In this document: in pieces, positions 49,421-60,244 of the stretch
How the letters are laid out: each line of letters starts with the position of its first letter
Position numbering within the stretch: position 1 is the stretch's first letter
The notes under the pieces: model-generated
The model's database searches: none
What the model was told of the DNA's origin: nothing
The model's input: only the letters and a program-made list of their open reading frames with translations
From: Antitrichia curtipendula
Lineage: Eukaryota > Streptophyta > Bryopsida > Hypnales > Leucodontaceae
Assembly (NCBI GenBank): GCA_951230915.1
Contig: OX579636.1
Span: forward strand, 38,251,567-38,315,566
Length of the DNA stretch: 64,000 nucleotides
Direction: 5' to 3'
Position numbers and translations under genes: made by a program

Positions 49421-50373
49421 ATAAACATCCATAGCCTAAGTGCCTTACAAATCTGAAAAGATAAATTAGTCTTCTAAAATTTAGTATTTCCAAAACTTAG
49501 CAACCAATAACTATAATTTGAAATCTCATAAAATACATTACCAATTAAATGCCCCAAGTTAGATATGTAAAGAAATAAAAATTCTAACTTTGACCTCAAA
49601 TTGTCATAAATAATATTGAGGGGTTCTAAAACTAAATTATACTTTCCATTTGGATAAAAATTGAAGAAGTGATGAAGTGATGAAATTTAGTCATTGTAAT
49701 AGTCAAGTTTAGATGAAATGAACCCAAAATTCATTTAATTATGTTGAAACATGCAAAACCATATTTTCTAAAAATTGATAAGCAAATAAAATAAAAAATA
49801 ATCCATTCAATCATACAAGATGATGGTAAAAGATGGATGAAGTTTTTTTAGCCAATTAAGAATAAAAAAACTTCATCCTCCTATTTTTCTGGGCTAGGAA
49901 TGTCAGTTTCTTGCTTTCTTTACGATTTAAAAAAAAGGGCTACAATAATGAAAAACTTAGGATTATCAAGCTTGACTTTTGGCAACTTTGTACCAAAAGA
50001 TCAGACTTTTGGCCTAACTTCATTAAAATCACTAAAATCGCTAACTTTTGCATCATTAACCATTTTCTTTTGTGATTTGGAATAAATGTTACAAATAAGA
50101 AGACAATACTTGTTCATTTTTGGAAGGCCAATTGAACAAATGATTAATCAAACATTTAGGATTTGCAACACAAAACACAAAAAACCCAGTTGTTTGCACT
50201 TTATCTCAAGAGTATAGATACAACGCTCACACCAATCTTTTTTTTTTACCCCAACTTAGCCCTCTTCTAGCACGTCTTCTAGACAATTGATTTGCATTTC
50301 TCTTTTCAAAAACTCTTCATACTCGAGCAAATTGCCAATGCAAGTGATTGCCATATGAAAGCAAGAACACCAA

Positions 50374-50980
50374 ACTGCGAGCTCGGGGAGGTGACTCTCA
50401 CTACATTTAGGGTAACCCACGTGTGGCGGAGTGATTTTTTGACCCCCTATTTACTTTTGAATAAACTATAATTTCATCCTAAAATTTTGAGCTTTGTTTA
50501 ACAATGACTAAAGGTTTCTATTGACAAAAATTTCAAGTCCAAAAAACATAAGATATATTGTCTAGAAAGGGTTGAAAAATGAACTAAAATGGCATGTTCT
50601 CCAACTAAAATATTTATAGAGCTCACATGAAGATGACTATTGCATCAATATTCAAACAAAATAAACTTTCAATAGAAAGCTATTCTATAGATTTTTTTTT
50701 CATTTTTCAATTTTTTTTTCTTATATAATATACAGGTGTGAAAGTTATTTTCAGCTTTACAGTGTATCTTTTTTCTTAAAAAATTTAAAACTAATTACTA
50801 TTAGAACAAAAAAATACCAATAATTCAAAACATAAACTTTTAAAGTAGTAAAATCTATCCATAGTTTATTTTTTTGGAAAAAGAATTAAATTTAAGATGT
50901 ATTACATGTATTACTTTTTCCGCCGCATGTGGGTTGCTAAAACGCGGGGAGTGTCCTCCCCGGGCATCAAGGACCCTAGC
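50374..50980. mobile_element. Element with long imperfect inverted ends, class uncertain
   Basis: Left 50374-50433 (CGAGCTCGGGGAGG ... GGGTAACCCACGTGTGGCGG) and right 50911-50980 (CCGCCGCATGTGGGTTGC ... GTCCTCCCCGGGC) are inverted complements with many mismatches. They are GC-rich islands in AT-rich DNA. The length of the ends would suit a Mutator-like element. I found no target duplication and no coding region. Confidence 0.45.
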
Positions 50981-53900
50981 GTTCCAATTTACAATGGCTC
51001 TTGTATATTTTTATAACAATTTTACACAATATTCTATTAGTTATTGTCCATTTGACTTTAGGTAATAGGAGCTAGTTTTTCTATCCTAAATAATTTTGCA
51101 ATAATTTTGCCAATTTAGCAATAGTGTGATTTATAAAATATGTCAGTACCTCTATCATTGTATAACATATTAATTCTTTTAGACAACCAAACCATGTAAT
51201 TAAGTTTTTCATATAAAAATTTGACAATCATATTTGTGTCATTTACTTTTGAGGCAATGGCTTATGCTTACTTAATCATGTGTTTGGTAGCCACTAATAT
51301 ACATTTTTTTTGGTCCATTTTGATTTTTAATTTAATAAATCCCACAAAGTCTAGGCCCCATTTTTTGAAAGGAATTTATGCTAAAATTGATGTTAAGGGC
51401 ATAGAAGTCATGGAAGTAGATTTTCCTACTCTTTGACATGGTTTACATTTCTTTACAAACTTTGTAGTATCTGCAAATATTGTTGGCCACCTCTAGCCCA
51501 CTTGCAGTGCTTTATGGGCTATTAAGAATATTGCAAAATGACCTCCAATCCATACACTTCACGACAACATCCTTCAAGTATTAAGGGTACTTCACATAAG
51601 TTTAAACATCTTCTCAAATTTTCATTTTTATCTTCTTAAAAAAGAACTTTTTTCTATATTTTTTATAGAAATTTATTTTATAAGCCAATTTTATCTTTGT
51701 TTTTGTAGGTAAACTAGGAAAAATTGTCCCATAGACAAGTAATAAATGATGTCAATTTTTCACTTCAAAGTACATATATTTGGAATAATTTTGCATCTCA
51801 AAATTGTCATTAATGGACTCACTTCTTAGTTCTTGACTAAAAATGAAAAGATGGTCAATATTAGCATGATTTTTCAAAATATTCTAACAAAGTATAATAA
51901 AATTGGATTAAAATATAATAATTATATTATGTATTTGAATTAAAAATCTTGAATGATCATATACAAAATGATATTTATACACATTCAATTGTAGATGATA
52001 TAAAAAACTAAAAGGCTGTTATAAAATATCATATTTAATCTTCTTTTTTAAATACCTAATAAATGCAAAAAATATATCCACAAAATTAATTATATTGTTT
52101 ATCAATCTGAGAGCATTATAAACAAAATAGACACTCCGCAAGTTTTTGGAACATATTTTTGACAAAAAATACTACATAAGAAAGTATCATCATTAGAACA
52201 ATAAATGTAAACAACATATGTCTTATTGTAGTCATATCAAATTATGTATGATCAACTCAGTTAAAATTAATTTTTCAACACAAAATTAGAATATGGTTTA
52301 GCAATTGTGTATGAAATCAAGAGCTACAAAGATATGCATTAGATTTTCAATTAATTTGACATTAGTTTGTATGTGGCATAAAATAGTCAAATATAAAGAA
52401 AAAAATTAACAAAATATATAATACTATAACATTTGATGTGTGTTGAATTTTACAATAAATAAACCTGTAAACTTATGATTCACTGTGCATTGTATTTAAA
52501 TTATTATTAGTTAAAGCTAGAGTTTTAGTGTTTTTTTTATAAATTTGTACTATTAAAAATTTAACTTCTATTAAAAATAAATATTGATTCAAATTTATAC
52601 TATAAAAATAAAAACATTTACCTACCACCTTTATGATTAAAGAATAGAAATTAAAGTATAATTATTTAATCAAAAAAATTATCTAAATTTTTACAAATAA
52701 TGTATTTTTATAACTAAAATGAAGGATTACAAATTATTTGTATGGTTAAGATTATATTATAAATTATTTTAAAATTCTTACACATTTTGGAATTTTTTTT
52801 CTATTGTTATTAATTTATGAAAAAAATTCTATTTGTATAGTATTAATGTATATTAATATAATAATAATATTATTATTTTAATAGACTTGAATTTGATTTT
52901 TTGGTGTGAACAAGTTAAGTTTATTTTATTAGAATTTAAAAGGCAAGAAGAAAGGTTGTAAAAGTCAAGTAGACTTAGAAACAAATCCCAAAGAGTACGT
53001 GGTGATTGGAGATTTGGGCCTTTAAAACCAAGGGAGAAGGCTTTATTTCTCCACTACACTAAGCTTATTAGGATTATAAATCATTTATGTAGGATTATCT
53101 TGTTTTTGTAAATAAATCACTTTTCTTCCTTGTGTTTATGGTCAAATTTGTAGAAGTCTATATGATTCATAGAAATATCACAGTATGGATATAAAATATA
53201 AAGTTGGTTGCAAATATTATTGGAATGTTGTTTATTATTTTATGACCCATGCTTCATGATGTTGAATGTGTCTCATGTCTTATTGACTTGCTTATATTGT
53301 TTGAATTGCTTTTATAGGAGTACTTGATTGTTATCCTGAGCAATTAGTCAATTAGACTATTTTGAACTAATTGTGTGAATTGGTTTTGAGTAAATGCTCA
53401 AAGCATATAGGTATGATGACTATAGCATATTGAATAAACTTAATTTGAAATGAAGATAACAAATCTAATTGACTAGCAATTATAAAAGAAGTGTGTTTTA
53501 TTTTTATTTTTATTTTGAAAGAAATCCTATTTAATTGTTGAATCTGGCTTACAGAAGATATGTAAAGAGATTGAAATATAAATTTGAGGACAATTGAAAT
53601 ATATTTATGTTTAGATGTAGTATAGAATGAACCAAGATGTGTATTAAAATCCCACTTGATGAGTGAAATTAAGATATGACATTGTATATTAGAGCATACA
53701 TGATTGAGCATGTATGAATCTAAGTAAATATATATTCAAGTCGATTAAATATAGATAGACAAGGTGAAGTTTGGATGAGTTTGGCTTTTAACTACAGGCT
53801 TGCATGCATCCTATCAAAATGAGCAACTAAATGTTGTCTAATACATTGACAAGTGAATGATGCTTGGTCAAATAGATGTTACTGCCAAAGTGTTAAAATG

Positions 53901-54556
53901 GTCATTGCATAAATCTAAAGAGTATCCTAAACAAATTGAATAGTATAGTATTACTATAGATATCATAATAGGATTTTGTTTACAATTTTTATGTGAATTT
54001 TTGTGATATTTTATCACATTTTGATAGGCTTTTTGGTTGTTTGTGTCCCTTTTTGGGTGTTAATGGGAGTGTTAATTTCCAAGTTGGAGTCATTTTGGTG
54101 ATGTTATGGGGTGATGCTGAGTCAATGCCAAGTTGGGTATATTTGGTGAGCTAGAAGTGACATGGGTAGTACCAATTTGAAGAGTGTTTAAAGTCTGAAA
54201 TTTTAGTTTTAAGTCTCCAAGTTGGTGGGTGTGCAGAGTGTTTAAAGTCTAAGATTTTAGTTGGTGGATGTGCACTTGTGTAATGTGAGGTAGGTGAGTC
54301 GAAGTTGAGAATTGAGTTTCATTTTTTCAATTGATTTGGTTTTGAGGGGTAGTTTTGATTTGGAAGTTAGCTTGCATTCAGGCTATCCTCTTCAATGTGG
54401 TAATCATTTGCTAATGGTTACTACATTGAAAGACCAAAAGCTATTGATGTACTAGCTCAGTGATGAAGATATTTTATGCCAAGTTGGAGAAAAATTAAGT
54501 GCGAGATGTATGTAGAAATGAGAAGAAGTTGGTGTTACAAATGAAGAGGATCAAAT
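50981..54556. other. Very AT-rich spacer, no gene recognised
   Basis: Long A/T runs and short open frames only. No motif, RNA gene or repeat structure that I can support. Confidence 0.6.
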
Positions 54557-54776
54557 CACTAGAAAACTGAACCCATATTTTTTTTGACATGCCCAATATT
54601 TTTATGACGGATTTTTTGGACATCTATTTTGACATCTAGCTGTTTTTATGTTGTTTATGATGTTCATTGGATGTTATTGTTCACATAAAAATAGCTAAAT
54701 GTTGAAATAGATGTCCAAAAAAATCCGTCATAAAAATATTGGGCATATTAAAAAAATCCATGGGTTTCTTCTAGTG
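54557..54776. mobile_element. CACTA-type foldback miniature element, second family
   Basis: It starts CACTAGAAAACTGAACCCAT and ends with an imperfect inverted complement finishing TTCTAGTG. It is flanked by a 3-bp direct repeat, AAT (54554-54556 and 54777-54779). The arms pair over most of its 220 bp; for example ATGCCCAATATTTTTATGAC matches the inverted GTCATAAAAATATTGGGCAT. Confidence 0.85.
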
Positions 54777-56423
54777 AATGAGTTAGAGTTACAAGTTGGT
54801 GTAATGTTGTGTAAAGTGCAGTGAGAATTTGTAGTGGTTAAATCCTAATTGGAAGCTAGGCACTAAATGTCCTAATTGAAAGTACCTATAGGAAGATGAA
54901 GAGTTTCTAAGTCAAATGGAGAGAGGAAGTATGAGATTGTTTAAGTGATGAGAAGTTTATTTTATTCTCATGGTGGTTGAGATGTCATGAGAGAATGTTG
55001 GAATATCAAACATATTATAAAACTTGTAACGGTGATATGTTCACCAAGTCGGATAATATGAGATAATTTTAAATCCAATTGGTTGTGAAGTGTGAGCATA
55101 TGTTTGAGCTAAGTATGTTGTGAGGATGATCAAATTATGAGGAATGTGCTTGATTGTGTCTAAGTAATATGTTCCTAATTGGAGTTAAAATTCAAATTTG
55201 AGCTGATTCAATGAGTTGTGGACCTATGGTACATTATGCAAGTGCATGTTGTCAATAAATTTTACCAATTGGAAGTGATGTTCAATTTAATGATTTATAG
55301 TAGTTTCAATTGTTGAATAAAGTCTAGATGTTGTCTAACCTCAGTTTGAGTTGTATCTGTAATATGTGTGTGGCATCTCCCAAATTGGAGAGAATTTTCG
55401 AGTGCAAATAAGGCAGTAGTTAAATCTAGGCTTTGAAGCAGTATGTCGAAGTATGAGGAATAGAGAGTAAAAAATATAATTCCAAGTTGGTTAAAAAGAG
55501 ATGCAAGTTTTGCAACGTATAATAAGCCTTGTGTCAAATTTTTGGCAAAATAGCTTCACAATTTGATTGTCAAAACTTCTAAGTAGAAAACCATCAGCAA
55601 TAAATCAATAATGAAACATAGTATCTGTTTTGTCCATTAATTTATTGTTGATTTGCACAATAATTTGACTCTAATGTGATATTATTCAACAAAAGACAAT
55701 TTAAAGAACCATTCATTAAATCCAGTTGGCATCTACAAATGATCTTCAAATGCAATCCCAGGCATGAAGTGCTTCATATGCCTACCACTTAAAACAACAA
55801 AGATTGAAGTGTAGTATAAGTTAAGTCTCCCAAGCAAGGACAATTTAGGATATAAGGTCCCCAAAGTTGGAAGACATACTAGGCAAAAAGATGTTTGGCA
55901 AGTTTTTTTAAATTTTAGATGAGACTACCCTTTTAAAAAATGCCTCCCTAAAAGATCTTATAAAATAACCTTGCAAAATGTGCCTCTAATGAGATCATTA
56001 TCAAATATAAAAAATTAAATGTTTTTCTGGACCTCTAAAAGATTTTTTTTTTTTTTTTCTCCTAGTTGTAAATTACGACAGCACAATCAAATTATTAAAT
56101 AATAAAAATAAATTAATTAATTAATAAATTAAAAAACATAATTTAAAATATTTAAAGATTAATTAAATATTATTATTTAACATGACAGTCTTTTGATCAC
56201 GTTAGACTATTGATGTGACTCTATTCCCTTGTTCTCCACAGTCCAAAAACTCACGATCTTTTGAAGGCTCCAAAAAACACCTAATGAGTCTTTACTATTA
56301 ATGTAAGGAAACCATTGGCTAAGATCTTTACTTCACTATTGAAGGGCATTAGACTAAAAATGTTAATTGAAGTGCTCTTTCATTTTTATGTTCCTTTGGA
56401 TGTAATGATTTGCTATCAATTAA
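54777..56423. other. AT-rich spacer, no gene recognised
   Basis: No supported coding region or element. A poly-T tract lies near 56044-56060. Confidence 0.6.
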
Positions 56424-57059
56424 CCCTTGAAGGATGCCAAGGACATTTTGTGTCCTTCATAAGGTCAACCAAGCTTCGTGTATGTTGAAAAATTGGATGA
56501 GTTTCATTCCATTTCTTGAATGCAACTTTATTCATGCTATATCCACATTATTGAGTTAAGTTCAAAGCATGTATCAAAAAAATGGTGCACTATCCAGTGC
56601 ATTTCAGCATTCGAGCAAAACTGACAAGATGAAGCTTCTGAAGTTCAAATTATATTCTACTTAAATTTTTTGAAAAATTCCTTAAATCAAACCCTTTCGT
56701 GGAGTTTGAAGTTGAATATCTATAACCACATTTCAAAATATGGACTATGGAGTGACAGAGAAATTTTCTTTATACCTCAATATTTTGCTCTATAATGTAC
56801 TTCTATTCTAGATTTTTTGAACATGATTAGTATTTGGAATGATATGAACAATCTTCATTTTGTCTTTGAAGATTCATCATAATTTGAAATTTCTACAAAA
56901 AAAAAGGATTGAAAACTTTATGACAAATATTGTACATGTGATGTCATCTCTGAAAAATGAAACCAAAAAATCTCACTCACAGATAGTGAAGAAATGGAGG
57001 ATACAAATTGAGGGACTTTCAAGTTCGACTATGCAGTCATAGGCTCCATCCTTTATGGA
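56424..57059. mobile_element. TTAA-flanked miniature element (group 3, copy H)
   Basis: The 636-bp unit lies between TTAA at 56420-56423 and 57060-57063, with ends CCCTTGAAGGATGCC and CCATCCTTTATGGA. Straight after the right TTAA comes another left-end-like sequence, CCCTAAAAGGATGCC. A degraded relative lies at 10548-10850. Non-coding. Confidence 0.7.
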
Positions 57060-57063
57060 TTAA

Positions 57064-58023
57064 CCCTAAAAGGATGCCGTAGACAACTAGACACTAAGTG
57101 TGTGATGGATGACAAAGAATCCTTCTCTCAGTTCTATGTAGTACAATGTACTGTGTACTTGCACATTACATTGCTAATTTTACATTCCCCCAAATGCCAG
57201 CTGTTGTTTTATCAAGAGGAATCATACACTTTTGTCAGCAGCAAAATAATAAAAATTCACCAGAAAGCCAGGGCCAAGCTAGTGTGGCAGAGGCAACTTT
57301 TCAGTCACCAAGAATGGACGAGCTCGAAGCACGCTATCCAGAGCCAACTTTCCAGCATGAAACTCTACATGATAAATACTGGACCACCTAACTGATATCT
57401 CAGCTGTTTGCGTACCTCAAGACATCATGCACCGATCACGTTCACATCGATCACCTTCACAACTTCGGGGATTTCAAACAACAGAAACCTAGACAACAAA
57501 AAAAACTTGCAAAATGCAACAAAAACTCGATGCAAAACAGAACCCGACAGCATTGACATGCAAGCGTATGGAAATCCGCATACAGTCTAAGTTTATGCAG
57601 AACCCTGGCTCTCCGCATCCATTGTCAAAATAGAAATTCCACACTGGGACCCAAATTAGTTTTATTTTCGCTGGAATCCTTCCGGATTCCTGCATCTGAT
57701 GGCCTTCCAGGAATGATCGACATTCTATTTTGGAGTCATAGTCAAGGTAAATTTCTTGAACACTAGGATGAGTGATCCACTACTGTTAATTTCAAATATC
57801 ATCTCAAATGGAGGTGAACAATGGGAACATAATGATTCTTGATCAGTTGAGATAGCACTAGTGTGGGTATTAAAATTTATTGCACAATAGAGGCTGTCAA
57901 GCACTGCTCCCACACTCCTTTGAGAGTGTGGTGAATTGTAATGAAGCAAAAACGTCTTTTCTTAAAGGAAAGTGGCATGAGCAGATCCTAGTGATCGACA
58001 TCCCAAACATTTTCCACGATTGA
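57064..58023. other. Spacer downstream of the 418-aa gene, no firm gene
   Basis: A plus-strand frame at 57146-57391 ends ELEARYPEPTFQHETLHDKY and could be a fragment of an unknown gene, but nothing supports it. The remainder is spacer. Confidence 0.35.
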
Positions 58024-59280
58024 TCACGTTATCGTGAAAACGGAAGGCTTGATTAGGTGAACAACACTGGCCTCCTTAAATTTTTTGTTGTCGATCATTT
58101 CCAAAGGATTGTACACTGTGAGCTGGCTGCCAATACAAGAAGCAACTGGATACAGCTTCGCTTCTTCCAATTCTGACAAGAACTTGTGGACTTGGTACAC
58201 GAGATTTCTCTGGTCCTGATTTTTCTTGACCTCTCGTTTCGCACCTCGGATGATGAGATTGCACACGGGGAAATTCCTGCTGTTCACACAAAATTCATGT
58301 TCCACGACGACCTTTTGCCCGCTGATCGAGAAAGACCTCGTCCCCGTCACAGGTAACGAGTCGCAGTAGGATTGCGGGACCATTCCACCTTCGTACAAGG
58401 CCCTCACTTCGCAGCCCTCGGGTACGAATGTGCTTTGCTGAAAGTCTATGACGAATTTGACAAGCTTCTTTTTGTAGGTTTGATTTCTGCTGTCGTCGCT
58501 GTATCGAAACTTCTCCGTAGCGCTGGACAAGATGCCAATGCACTCGAGACGCACAACCAGAGGGAAGATATTGAAGAAATACTTGATGCCGACAATTAGC
58601 AGCTCCTTTACAAACTTCCATACCTGATTTGCATAATAGTTGAGAATGTCAAACAGAACCAGAGAGCCACTGAACACAGCCGAGGCAAATCCCAAATCCC
58701 TCGCCTGCAGCATGAGTGGCCCGATGCTGAGTATGCGGAGGAAATTCTGGTTCAACACATCCGTAGAACTTTGGTCGATGATGCAGGTGTAATCCCGCAG
58801 ACAGAAGTATCCTCCAGCCAATATATGGTCAATGCACTCTTCCGTGGTTTTGGCTCGGAAGTAGTAACAACTTCTCGCCAAGTAGGCCTTCTCGGAAACA
58901 GTCGGGTGCTGCCTCCTGTAGAATAACCACAGCTGCAACACATTGAAGGGTTGTGCGGTGAGAAGAAGATCGTACCTAGCTCCATCGACCTTGAAGTGCA
59001 GATTTTCGTGTGGCGCCGAGAATCCGTAAGATCGGGTCAAACAATCCTCCAAGTCGGGCTCATCGACCTGATCGAACCCGTCGACGTCGCTCGAGTCAAA
59101 TGTCATCAGTAAGACCTTTCTACTTTTAGGAGAGGTGGCCGAAAATCCATCGTTCCACAAGCTGGATGTGAAGGCATACGGCAGCTTGAAGAACTTGGCG
59201 ACCCGGATAAATTGCCACACGGCATAGCCGGCTTGTATCCAGTTGATAATAGAAAGCACACGGTCACTGAGAATGGTCAT
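58024..59280 (-). CDS. Single-exon gene of unknown function, 418 aa, possible membrane protein
   Basis: The frame runs uninterrupted from ATG 59280 to the stop at 58024. Its GC content is clearly above the AT-rich DNA on both sides, which supports a real gene. I do not recognise the family. Visible features are an N-terminal amphipathic stretch (residues ~1-35, VLSIINWIQAGYAVWQF), an acidic DSSDVDGFDQVDEPDLEDCL segment (~62-81), and a hydrophobic region around residues 195-250 (SAVFSGSLVLFDILNYY, LLIVGIKYFFNIFPLVV) that could form one or two membrane helices. A basic, globular C-terminal third follows (CNLIIRGAKREVKK). There is no organelle targeting peptide that I can call. No close neighbour gene suggests a pathway. 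The upstream 59281-59560 is likely its promoter and leader. Confidence 0.65.
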   Translation of the reverse strand: MTILSDRVLSIINWIQAGYAVWQFIRVAKFFKLPYAFTSSLWNDGFSATSPKSRKVLLMTFDSSDVDGFDQVDEPDLEDCLTRSYGFSAPHENLHFKVDGARYDLLLTAQPFNVLQLWLFYRRQHPTVSEKAYLARSCYYFRAKTTEECIDHILAGGYFCLRDYTCIIDQSSTDVLNQNFLRILSIGPLMLQARDLGFASAVFSGSLVLFDILNYYANQVWKFVKELLIVGIKYFFNIFPLVVRLECIGILSSATEKFRYSDDSRNQTYKKKLVKFVIDFQQSTFVPEGCEVRALYEGGMVPQSYCDSLPVTGTRSFSISGQKVVVEHEFCVNSRNFPVCNLIIRGAKREVKKNQDQRNLVYQVHKFLSELEEAKLYPVASCIGSQLTVYNPLEMIDNKKFKEASVVHLIKPSVFTIT

Positions 59281-60244
59281 TTCAGAGTCTAATCATTCGT
59301 TGGTGAGCAAGAAATTCTCTTCGAAAAGCGGTACTTCGATAGTAACTAAGATATGCCGTTGATGCTAATTTGCATAGCTCGTGCCCAGTGACCCTGCTGT
59401 TTGCCCTCGCAGATCAAATTCTGTAAACCCTCGCTACTAAAGCTTTCTTTCCTCAAAGGCATGTGCTACCAAACGAACTCGAGAACTGTGTTACGAAGAA
59501 CGAACTCGAGAACTTTCCTCGCTTTCTAGCTCAGCGTTAATTTGAACGATTTTCCCACAAGCTTCCAACTCAAGATCAAAGGATGTTGAATAAGAATAGA
59601 CGACACGCAAACTGGGTAGCAAGAACGCATTTCAAAAACCTTGAATCTGAAATATTCGACCGTTCTTCGTAACAATGACGCAGTCTTCGGGTACTTCGAG
59701 TCCACCGATCACACCGTGTCACTCTGAAAACACCGTCTACTTCAGCCCTTCTTTTTTTTCCCTTTTTTGAAAAAAGCCAGACTGGCTTAGTCTTAGTACC
59801 TTTCAAAGCCCACATGGCGAGGGCTATGTGATTTGGACAATGAATCATGCTGGCGATGGTTATTTTCAAGATGGATGTATCTGGCAGTACTTTTAAACCC
59901 TTGGTGGCAATTTCTGGCACTCTGTGAAATAAAATTAAAGCTAATGAGGTGAAATTGTGTGGAATTGGTCGTGTGCTTAATTTGGCACTAAGGGGATTTG
60001 TGTTGAAGAAATAAGGCAAATTCCTAAAATGCTCCACATGAAATTAGGCACCATATCGCATTGTGTACAATAGAAAAGAAGCCATTCACTTCCACAACAT
60101 GTCCATGATACAAGAAAAATCAAATTTCATTCATAATCTTCATGGATACAAATGGCCAAGGTAGAGCCCATCCATTGAAGAAAAAGTCCTTGGTCAAGCA
60201 TGGCCCTTGGACTTCACTATTACCCACTAACCAAAAGTTTGACC
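59281..60244. other. Upstream region of the 418-aa gene and spacer
   Basis: It likely contains the promoter of the minus-strand gene. A 153-codon minus-strand frame (59576-60037) lacks any family motif and is not called as a gene. Confidence 0.35.

Noticed and set aside
59576..60037. 153-codon minus-strand frame
   Set aside because: No motif, unusual basic/cysteine composition, and located in the upstream spacer of the 418-aa gene.
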